Below are positions 1 through 11,000 of a stretch of 64,000 bases of DNA, piece by piece. The position numbers were made by a program, and so were the translations under genes. The notes under the pieces were generated by a model. It was given only the letters and a program-made list of their open reading frames with translations, searched no databases and was not told where the DNA came from. Source of the DNA: Undaria pinnatifida (lineage: Eukaryota; Sar; Phaeophyceae; Laminariales; Alariaceae); assembly GCA_012845835.1 (NCBI GenBank), contig JABAKD010000002.1, positions 11,940,120 through 12,004,119 on the forward strand, read 5' to 3'. Position 1 is the stretch's first letter, and each line of letters opens with the position of its first letter.

Positions 1-149
1 CTGATATACTCACTCGTATACCCCCGGTGGGACTGGGTTGGGGCTCGTAAGTGTGTGTTCGTGTGTGTTTGTATGTTGTCTTTCACAACAGTCGGTCGCA
101 AATTGTTACTCCACTGAAAACTCTCTTCCGTGTACATGCACTGCTGTAA

Positions 150-420
150 AATTATCGGTAACGGGTTTTCAGGCGGACTCAGGCGGGGCGATATTGCAAT
201 ACATTTGACGGTATTTTTCTGGCGGTAAACGGTTTTCGGTTTTTGGCGGTAGCGACTTTGGTGGTAAGCGGTAAATGCAAAACAAGGCGATCTTTTTTCG
301 GCGGTACCTGTTTTGGCGGTAGACGTTTTTTCGTTTTTCGGCGGTAACGTGAACAAACGTAATAATCCCAAAAGTTGGGGGGGGTATTGCGCATCCTCAT
401 GCGAAACGCACGAACAGAGA
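150..420. repeat. GGCGGTA-motif cluster, left
   Basis: The heptamer GGCGGTA and close variants recur every 10-40 bp. The same motif is dense again at 1590-1885, and a hAT-like transposase scrap lies between the two clusters. Such clusters are typical of the subterminal binding sites of DNA transposons. The pairing with the right cluster is an inference; no clean terminal inverted repeat was found. Confidence 0.5.
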
Positions 421-699
421 GGGTTTAAAAGCTTTGTTTTACCACCCTATAACCACGATAATAACATAATGTTCGAATGCCTTCATGTATTATACTATGC
501 ATTATCAACAACAAATCTTCTGCGGTATATATAGCGCCATCCTCGTCTAAATCCCCCTTTCCACCTTCTCCCTGCACTAATAATAGTACGAAGTCTCCCC
601 GGCTCGCCCACAAGAAGAACTTCCGCCTACTAGACGCCAATAACTACTAATACTCTACTGCTTATTATTGTCGATATCCGAAGGACCCCTCCTAAGAGA

Positions 700-983
700 C
701 ATCCCACCGTAGGGGTACAGCAGCAGATTCGAAGAATTTTCTAAGCTCCCAACATGAGGGGCTAGCTCAATTTCTCACCCGATACTACATGACTTGGAAG
801 GCATTCGAGTTCGCACAACCCGTATTAAGCATATATTATGCCTTGGCTTTAAAACAAAATGTACTGGTGAGACTATTTGACTGACAATGACTAACCGGTA
901 ATTCCCCGCTTGAGGAGCTCAATCGGACAGGTACATTATTAGCTGATCCAACAACTGCAACCCCTACCATGGGAATACTCTAA
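700..983. mobile_element. MITE family A, copy 1
   Basis: This non-coding unit of about 285 bp starts with CATCCCACCGTAGGGG and ends with the near-complement CTGCAACCCCTACCATGGGA, giving imperfect terminal inverted repeats. Related units lie at 28866-29106 and 50389-50676. It sits inside the GGCGGTA-framed region, so it may have inserted into an older transposon. Confidence 0.55.
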
Positions 984-1447
984 ATTGTACTAGTAAACAG
1001 CACTATTACGAGGTCTCCCCGCCTCACCCACGAGAGCTGCTCGTCTGCAAGACGCCAGCAAGTGATGATTGTGAATAGCCCAAAGATAGTTATCACGCCT
1101 TGACACATCAACAAGTCGTAACATCTGTAAGGCAAGGTCAACCACCATGCTGACCTCTCCTTCTGCGCCGCCGCCGATTTTTGCGCACTCTTGGCTACCC
1201 TAGCTCGCGCCAGTTCGTTCGCGGCGTCCAACTCGCGGACCTCGTCAACCATGTTCCTGTTCAGCCGAATGAACATCATGCGCTCGACCTCACTTGCAAG
1301 CATGTTGCTGCGCAGATCACCAATGAGGTGGGCGAGCGCTGAAAAATTGTTTATTGCTCTGCTGGACCACGCTGAGCGTGGTGTGGGCACGTGTGTGGGC
1401 AGAGGAGTGTGACCAGGTGGGGGCTCTCTCTGTCCACACGTCCACAC
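980..1447 (-). pseudogene. hAT-type transposase C-terminal fragment
   Basis: The minus-strand reading frame contains INNFSALAHLIGDLRSNMLA and then VERMMFIRLNRNM. This resembles the C-terminal dimerisation segment of hAT transposases, where a small-residue stretch is followed by R-x-N/S-L and a phenylalanine-rich strand ending in N. Only about 60 residues (roughly 1180-1400) look transposase-like. The rest of the open frame is low-complexity and the catalytic core is absent. It is best read as a dead fragment. Identity rests on motif resemblance only. Confidence 0.45.
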
Positions 1448-1589
1448 ACGTCCACAGAAAGGTTACTAAAGCTATACCAAAAAGGAACCCGCAGAACCAA
1501 AAGAAGAGCAAAAAACACAGATGAACACGGACAAACAAAAATTATACTCCGGAGTAAAAAATTTGTAAAAGAACATGGATCGTATCCAG

Positions 1590-1885
1590 TGCAGGCGGTA
1601 ACTTTTGGGCGGTATCTAGTCAGTGTTGCCGGTATGTTTTAGGCGGTATCGAGAGTTGGTGGTACTTTCTGGGCGGTACCAAGAGTTGGCGGTATCAATT
1701 CAGCGGTAAGCGGTAATTACAAATATGGTGGTACTTGCTCGGCACGGCGGTACTTTCTCGGCGGTATGATATGTGGTATTTCGGGTTTAGGCGGTGACGA
1801 CTTCGGCGGTAGGCGGTACTAACGTACACAATATGGCGCGGTAAACCGCGGAGCAAACGGGATCGCCCACCAGGGCGGTAATTTC
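1590..1885. repeat. GGCGGTA-motif cluster, right
   Basis: There are at least ten GGCGGTA-like motifs in 300 bp, matching the cluster at 150-420. It lies just upstream of the first recognised exon of the PLP gene, so it occupies the position where a promoter or 5' intron would be expected. No core promoter elements are recognisable. Confidence 0.5.
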
Positions 1886-2028
1886 ACGGCGGGAAAATTA
1901 TCGACCTTACCCCTGAAAATCATCATATCCCTCGCGTGAACCTTACCGTTGCACCCGTCGATGTTCCCTTTTTTTCGCGTGTCTTGTTCTGGCTACTCGC
2001 TTTGCTTGATGATATGTTGTACCTTAGC

Positions 2029-5000
2029 ATGTGCGTGGTGGACTTGACGTCACAACTCAAGTCGGCCGCACCGGAGCTGCTGCCTCTTTGGCTTCGGTAC
2101 GGCCGGCAGGTGCCGGAGGAGCTCGTTCGTGATGTCTACTTGGGAGGGGTGAGGAACCACAGACGTACTGCTAATTGCACGCCTGGTATAAAACACACAG
2201 GTATACTTGGTACAGGTAGCATACATTGTTCATCGCCATTGCATTGCGGTATATGTCTCCCGGCCCTCAACCTAGCCCCGACCGCCTGGAAAAATGTGGG
2301 TGCTCACATTGCTCCTACTACCGCTCATTCTGCACATACTGCGCATACACTTTGAACCCTTGCCACTCAAACCGCGCATACAACCGTTACCGTCCAGACC
2401 CTGGCGCGTGTGAGGTTGAGTGAAGAGCTGGACCGTGCGTCGCTGAACGAAGCATGCAAGGAGGTGCGTTCGGTACGCTTCCTTTCGTTTGTGTGTTGTC
2501 TAGCATCTGTTTGCTGCGTTGGCCAGGATTCGTGAAAACGTGCAAACTCGATTCAGAATGCCACCACTGTGCTCCCCCCCCCCTCCCTCCTTCCCCCTCA
2601 GTCCGCTTCACAAGCAGTTCTTAGTAGGACGAAGCTCACCCACCATGCAACTCGCCGAACGCCTCACGGCGTTTCACGGGTGGCACAACCAATGCCTCCC
2701 TGGTCGGTGGAAACCCGACGTGTTCCGTTCCGGAATTGTAGTGGTGCGAGGGTCTATGGTCTGACAGACTACGGCCATTCATGATAATGACTGCACCCCA
2801 TTCCCCCGCCCCTCCCTGCCACGTTGCACTTTAGGCGATGTCGGACCTTCCGGAAGCAGCGGCGACAGCTCTGGAGTCCCTCCTGTGTCTTCAGCTGAAG
2901 CTGTCCTACCTTTCCACTAAGACACCTACCGCGCTGAAGGAGTACACACACTCAATGGTGAGGGGTTGCTGAGGCATTGAGTTAGAGCCCGGGAGGGAGG
3001 GTGTTGTTGAACCCCCCCCCCCCCCTCTCCCCACCCCTACCCCTTCCGCCCTCTATTCCTCTAACACCCCACCCCACCAGCCGAAGCTAACGGAACTTTG
3101 CACCAAGACTCCCAACGCGCAGAAGGGGTGCACACACTCAGCGTTGAGGGGTTGCGGGGACATGGCTTACACTTGAGGCCAATCTGCGACCTAGGGGTGG
3201 CGAAGTTAATGTGTGACGTAAAATGATCGACGTTTTTCGTAGGTAATGCACATGCCACAAGTTGTTGGGGGCAAAGCAGACGTGATAAAATATTAACACA
3301 CAATTTTCATAGAAGATTGACAGCACCCAGACCATGCGGGTTGTCTTGCAATATAGTTGACTCTGCTTGGAATCTCGCAATGGCCAGAACATCGGTGGCA
3401 TCGTTCGGGGAGTGGAGGCAGCTCTGCTGATCCGTCTTATTAGATTATCGACATTCTTTAGATCAGTTCCTGTAAAGCTAAACTTGTACCTGGTGCAGAT
3501 TAGGCAGATACATTAAAATGATCTGTGCGACCTGTGCAGTGATCTGACCTGTTTGACATGTGCAATTGGTTGACGCTTTTTGCAATGGTTGCATGTTGTG
3601 CAGATCACTCGGATCCTGTAGATGGCCAGCCCCTGCGGAACTTGTACAGACGACGATGCGGATCATCCGCGAAAATGATCCGTGTTATATGTAGAGTGCT
3701 CTGTCAAAATGATCGGTGTGATATGAACAGTGACCCGTGAAAACAACCTGTGTGGTTTCTTTGATCTGGTGAGTTATCTGATACGTCCGACGTGTGCCAC
3801 GGTGGGCTCTGTTTGCAATGGTTTGGCAGGACGCCGGCGGCATCGCTAGGCGGGTGGAAGCAGCTCTACTGGTCCGTCTTTCTTCGGAGGAATCCTTTCC
3901 GTGCAAGGATAATGCGGCCTGCGTGCTGCCCATCTTAGCGGAGCACCTAAATCTAACTTTGCAAAAGGAAGACCCGCAGACTTGGAATGCGGTCACCACG
4001 GTCTTCAAGCGGGCGCACCCGTGGGCGGTGAGCGACGTTCTTCTTGGCGGTGGTCGGGGGTGTTGGTGGTGATGGGGGTTTTGGTGGTAGTGGTGGTGGT
4101 GGTGGTGGTGGTGGTGGTGGTGGTGGTGGTGGTCACACACGACGTGAGGCCTGACGTGCTGCAATGACTTGACAAAAATCACCAACGCTCTCAAACCCCT
4201 CTTATCCCCTCTTTCCTTCCCTCCCTCCTCCCCTCCCTCCCTCCCCACCTTCATCCCCCCCCCCCCCCCCCCCAATGGTGCTCCTACTGCGATGATGTTA
4301 ATGTTGCTGCCTGCCACAGGTTCGAACAGAGTGTCTGTTGGCGGAAGGATGCGATGACCGCGTCACCGTGCCCTACAGTTCCGGAAAAACGACGAACAAG
4401 TACTACTGCTCGCCCGTGCCAACCCCCGAGGTGGTGAGCCGTTCTTCGTGCACAAGCAGCTCCTCCAGCTGGTGAGTGAACCATGCCATATCACGGTGGA
4501 GGGTATGGGGGTGTCGTGTTTAAACACCCTTGGCAGGTGGTAGGATAGGCTTCCACTAAATGGTACCTGGTAGTCGCTAAGTTACCTGATAGGTGCTTGG
4601 AAAGTGAAGCAGTAAGTGTCGCGTTGAAAAGTGTAGCATGTCTCAACCGAAGGAGCATCCGTTCCCCAGCAACAACACATTTGTCAGATTTTCCCTATGT
4701 CACATGGCGAGTTTTGCATCGATGTAATGAGACTGCATGGGAGGCGGCGGCTGCAACCCTGACTCTACGCCAACTCTATCCTTTGCTGCTGCGTGTTTGT
4801 AAGTGCTTGCGTGGCAATCGTACAGCGACCTTACGTCTGTGTGTGCTTGCGTTGCACCCTAACACGTGTGCTTGTTTGCCTGTACCACACCCTAATCCTA
4901 AAAACGTTGCAACAGGCGAGTTTTCGACAGCGCCGACTCTGCGCGGCGAGAGCTTCTCCAACACTGGGCGCTTAAGCCAAAGGCCTGGAACGAGCAGACG

Positions 5001-8000
5001 TCAGCCGACCCGAGGGAGGGGGCAGGGGAGGGAGAAGAGAAGGAGAAGGGCGGGGTGAGGGGGGAGGATGACAACGGCTCGTTCTCGAGCCGCATGGGTG
5101 ACATCCGAAGTCGACTGCTGGGCGTCCTGGGTATGGACCACAGCACAGCGGAGGTACGGTTATGCTCACGTGCACGCGTGTGCGTGTTTCTATCTCAACC
5201 GAGAGTGGCTGTAGCTACCTATCTTTGGGCTTAACATTGATTTACTCCGCCTACGGCGCTATCGTGCGAGAGGGAAACCGCTGTTGATGCGGTAGACAAG
5301 CTTGTCAGAGCTGTCGACACAGAAATGAGCATAATGCCGCGGTGGACATAGCCAACATGCGCGAGCGTCGCTGACGGGCTTGCTTGCGTCGTTTTTTCGC
5401 TTGGTTGCAGGTGTTTCTCACTCCATCGGGATCGGACGCTGAATTTCTGCCAATGGCGCTTGCACGCATCAGGGCACGACGGCTGGGCCACAAGGTACAC
5501 AGAAAGGGTGATTGTTGCATGTGATAAGGTACACAGGACACAGGATATGGTACACAGCACAGGATGAGGTACACAGGACAGGATAAGGTACACAGACAGG
5601 TTGATTATTGCTAATCATAAGGTGCGCAGCCGGGGTAATTGGCGCATAGGTAGTCAGCCGTATCACAACGCCTGTGTCGCAGAGCCTACCCTCGTACCAC
5701 GTCGTGCGAAAAGCCCGATCGTAGGCAGCCTGTTCCCTGATCACGACCGTGTTCTCACTTTTATACTTCGCATCGTGTTTATCATCTCTCCGAACTTCCG
5801 AAAAATATTCAGCTTTTTTTTTTCTTTTTTTTTCATCCTCCGGCGGATGGGAAAAATAAGGCTCATTATTTTGTTTGTTTGCCCTCCGACGATGTGTGTG
5901 TGTTCTTCACATTAAACCGTTCTTCTACTCGTCGACATCCAGCACACCCAGTGTCCGTACTGATTCTTCACCCTAGAAAGATCAGCTCTGTGGTCACAAG
6001 CTACGACACAGAGATAATGCATCGTAATGCATTCGACAACGCAATGTCATGCCCTAGTACTGGGTACGACAGGCACAACATACATGCGTCAGCAACAGAA
6101 ATACATTGGAAGAGAGAATACGAAATAAACAAAAACAAAAACAAAAACAAAATAATAATAAGAAAACATATAAAAACAAAGATAAAAATAAAACAAAAAT
6201 GAAACAAACAAAATGAAGGGAAAATCGAAGAAACAACCCAACCGGAAAGGAGAGCCAAAGCTCGGAAAAGAAACATAATAAAAATAAAATAAAATAAAGT
6301 AAGGTAAAACCAAAATAAGATAATCCGAACACGAGCCAAAAACCTGGACACGCAAGGAGGGAACAAAGGGGAAAGAAATACCCCAGAAAAAGAAGAAAAG
6401 TGCTACGTACCTACTAGTCGGCCTGGTACCTTGCTACCCTGTCTGCCATCTCCTTCCTGCCTTCGTCCACCGCGGTCTCCCTTCTATTCCTCCTGTTGCC
6501 CCCCCTGCCCCCACTCCCTTGGACGGCTTTCCTTCTACTCCTCCTGTTTCCCCCCCGCCCCCCTTTGTGTTCTTCTCATTAAACCAAAATACCTTGTAAA
6601 AGAGAGAAACAACGAAAGAAACCAAGACAAAACAAATAAATAAATAAAAAGGGGAGCCAAAGCTCGGGAGATAGAAACATACCCCGAGCATGAGCCAAAA
6701 TGGACATGCAAGGGGGAAAGAAAGGGAAAGAGAAAAAATACCCCGGAAAAAAGGAAACAAGTAAAAGAAGGAAAACTGGGAGGGCCAAATAAAACAGGCT
6801 CGTCACCTACCCACCATGCAAGACTCCCTTCATAAGGATAAGAAGGGGAGAGAAAAAAAGAAAGAAAATAAATAAATTCACGGAAAAATCAAAGTACCAA
6901 GACATCACATTCCGAGCAGCCGTAGCAGTTGGCGGTACGAGTGGCATAGATAGAAAGGTTCCACCTACTAGTCGGCCTGGTACCTTGCTACCCTGTCTGC
7001 GGTCTCCTTCCTACTTTCATCTACCGCGGTTTCCCTTCTACTCCTCCTGTCCCCCCCCCTGCCCCCATACCCTTGTGCGGTGTTCCTTCTACCCCTCCTG
7101 CTGCCCCCCCTCCCCCCGTTCCCTTCGACACCACCCACGGCGGATGCGCGGCGCTGTCTACTCAGCTTTGCCTCATCCTCGTGCCACCTGCCCATGAACC
7201 GTTCAGCTGCTTCGAGGACCCCCCGGTACCACTTGCCCGCCTTTTTTGCTGCAGTGGGCCACAGCGCGGTCCCAACTCCAAAAACTAAGGGGGAGTGTTC
7301 CGTTGATCCCTCGTTGGCTTTGAACACCCTAAGGTCCTCAGCTATGGCTCTAGGCCAAGTCTTGAGTTGTCCGCCTGGTTTCGGGTTCTCCCCACCAGCG
7401 ATCGTCCCGAACATCAACCGACGGGGCAATCGCCCCTTGTGTTGTCGCACCAGGGCCCCGGCAAAGAAGAGCCGCCGTTTACGGATGGTCGTTTCGATGC
7501 TCTCGCATCGTGTCAAGCGTAGATGCATTCCGATAAACCAGGTAACAGGTAAGCATCAACCAACCCTCACAAAAACGCCATAATAATGATGATTTATGAA
7601 TTTGCCCGAATTACCCCCTGTTATGCTATTGTGTAGACTATACTGCAAATGCTCAAATGAATTTTTTAAGGGCAGACGACAGAAAGTGGTTTACCGCTGC
7701 CAGTCAGCGCCACCGTGCGGTACAGCGGAATGCACCTAGGTTTTTGACTCCGATCCGCGACGCTGATTGGTCAACTCAGCCTTATACCGGTTTTTGGCAC
7801 CAACTCCTTGCGGTACATCGTACCGCGGCTTATCAGCTCGGCCACGGTCTTCTGACGTGATCCATACCGCTTTCTGTCGCAACGTATACCATGCGGACCG
7901 ACTTTGCCCGAGGCTCTTCACGCCCAGCACACTTTCAAATTCCGACCGAATCTCAACCATGGGCGCCACGAGACATAGCATGCATAGAACTACGCGCTGT

Positions 8001-11000
8001 CATGTTTCGGATCCCTTCAGAGCAATCATTGCAACACCCCTTCGGCACACAGCAGTAGTACGAACGAACCGCTGCTCAACCATAGATAGCTCGCCTACCC
8101 CACGTGCACGTACGTATGTTGTTGTTTTCTCACATTAACTCTTGTCAAAAATCTAGAGTCCGTGGTCACACAAAGGTGCTGGAGCCCTAGGAAGATCCGA
8201 AAAACCAAGTGAAATCAAAATTCGTCAGGGAAATACTACGCTTTCCCGCCTAAAAACGCACGATACGGAAAAAGGCGCACAACAAGTGAAAAGGTCAAAT
8301 GTGCAAACTGAACTCACATGGCCGCGGGTATCCACTCAACTACAACATAGAGTTCACCCGTCCCCACAACTGAGTAGACAGCGCCGCGCATCCGCCGTGG
8401 GTGGTGTCGAAGGGAACGGGGGGAGGGGGGGCAGCAGGAGGGGTAGAAGGAACACCGCACAAGGGTATGGGGGCAGGGGGGGGGACAGGAGGAGTAGAAG
8501 GGAAACCGCGGTAGATGAAAGTAGGAAGGAGACCGCAGACAGGGTAGCAAGGTACCAGGCCGACTAGTAGGTGGAACCTTTCTATCTATGCCACTCGTAC
8601 CGCCAACTGCTGCGGCTGCTCGGAATGTGATGTCTTGGTACTTTGATTTTTCCGTGAATTTATTTATTTCCTTTCTTTTTTTCTTTCCCCTTCTTATCCT
8701 TATGAAGGGAGTCTTGCATGGTGGGTAGGTGACGAGCTTGTTTTATTTGGCCCTCCCAGTTTTCCTTCTTTTACTTGTTTCCTTTTTTCCGGGGTATTTT
8801 TTTCCCTTTCTTTCCCCCTTGCATGTCCATTTTGGCTCATGCTCGGGGTATGTTTCTATCTCCCGAGCTTTGGCTCCCCTTTTATTTATTTATTTGTTTG
8901 TTTTGTCTTGGTTTCTTTCGTTGTTTCTCTCTTTTACAAGGTATTTTGGTTTAATGAGAAGAACACAAAGGGGGGAGGGGGGGAAACAGGAGGAGTAGAA
9001 GGAAAGCCGTCCAAGGGAGTGGGGGCAGGGGGGGCAACAGGAGGAATAGAAGGGAGACCGCGGTGGACGAAGGCAGGAAGGAGATGGCAGACAGGGTAGC
9101 AAGGTACCAGGCCGACTAGTAGGTACGTAGCACTTTTCTTCTTTTTCTGGGGTATTTTTTTCCCCTTTGTTCCCTCCTTGCGTGTCCAGGTTTTTGGCTC
9201 TTGTTCGGATTATCTTATTTTGGTTTTACTTTACTTCATTTTATTTTATTTTATTATGTTTCTTTTCCGAGCTTTGGCTCTCCTTTCCGGTTGGGTTGTT
9301 TCTTCGATTTCCCCTTCATTTTGTTTGTTTCATTTATGTTTTATTTTTATCTTTGTTTTTTCATTTGTTTTCTTATTATTATTTTGTTTTTGTTTTTGTT
9401 TTTGTTTTTGTTCATTTCGTATTCTCTCTTCCAATGTATTTCTGTCGCTGACGTATGTATGTTGTGCCTGTCGTACCCAGTACTAGGGCATGACATTGCG
9501 TTGTCGAATGCATTACGATGCATTATCTCTGTGTCGTAGCTTGTGACCACAGAGCTGATCTTTCTAGGGTGAAGAATCAGTACGGACACTGGGTGTGCTG
9601 GATGTCGACGAGTAGAAGAATGGTTTAATGTGAAGAACACACACACACACACAACTAACCAACTCGCGGCTACAAACTACAGCGGTTGGGCTGCCTGCAT
9701 CGTACGAACCGCACGGTAATCGTGAGTATAGACGAACGCGCCTGCTGTCTGGAGTGCTGTCAGAGTGACGACCCGCGGGCATGCAGTGAAACAAGAGCAA
9801 TGGAACCAAAAACCACAGTACAGATATCAATGATCGCCCCTCCTTCCCGAGCTATTTGACAGGTTGCAGCGCAGCTACGACGCCCGTCCCTGAAAATTGA
9901 AATTTGCGGCGGGTCGTTCCCCGTGAAGGGTATACAACTCTTCTACAAACTCTACAAAAATCAGTGCCGGAAGTAACAAGTTGTACTACTGCCTCGTAAA
10001 AATAACCCTAAAAAAAAAGACGATCGCTGCTCTCATGATGATGATGTGCGTGCCGGTCGTGGGTCTCCGTGTGCCATCCTCCTGCTGTGGTTCTCCGTGG
10101 CCGCCTCATCGCCTTAGCTCACTCGGCCAGCTCCTTCGCACTTGCTCTCGTTCACACTCATTTCCAGTCGGTTCCCCTTCTCCCCCGTCCAAAAAAAAAA
10201 AAAAAATGCTCCACGCAGTTTGCGGTGCTGATCTGAAAAACAAAAATTCTCGTTCAGGGAGAGTTCAATCCGTCTCTTCCCCGCCCGTCGACGGCCAGTC
10301 GCCCTCCTCCTTCGTCGTCGAATCCAGCCTCCTGCCGGCGCAGTTCCCTCCACGCAAACCGAGACTGCGCCGTAGCGTGGCTCGTGGTGGCGCCTGCCTC
10401 CGCGCACGAGCATCCCGATTAAGCATTGCTGCTCCGCCGCTGCTGCCTAAAAAGACGCGCGAATCGTAGGTGACCATGCCTAACGCACCACGTACGACCC
10501 AACTCTACCGCCACGCCTAAGCCTCGTGGCCACACGCAGCAGCAAGAAGGTATCACTCCTTGAGGGTGAGTCCGGCCTTACACCCGCCAGAAAGACCCCC
10601 CCACTCTCGCTACAAGCCTGCTAGGGCATGCTTCGCAGCATGCCTTACCGAGGCGGCAAGGGGGAACGAAGACAGTATGTATGTATGTATGAATGGCGGA
10701 GAAAGGGGTGGGACGAAGGACAAAGGGGGGGTGACAGTCCTGCTACACGCGTACGACCCTCATGGCCCACACATGCACCACCTCGCGTCCGCCTTGCGCG
10801 TTCGTACACCGCATTCTGTTGAAATCCACGCAGGGAGAGGACGCCACCACTTAAACTTGGTATTTAAGAACTGGGGCTCACTTGAGATGCCCGGCCTTGA
10901 CCTATAATACACTACCCATACAACAAAACCAATAAAAGATGCCCCATTGGAAAATAAGAAAAATAAGAACCGAGCCTCGGCAAAAATAAATATCCTCAAG

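Noticed and set aside
3685-4317. Minus-strand ORF with polyhistidine
   Set aside because: It is antisense to an exon of the PLP gene and to a TGG repeat. The coding signal is on the plus strand.
6001-6366. Phenylalanine-rich membrane-like ORFs in both inverted-repeat arms
   Set aside because: They come from T/A-rich homopolymer DNA; they lack start context, exons or conserved motifs.
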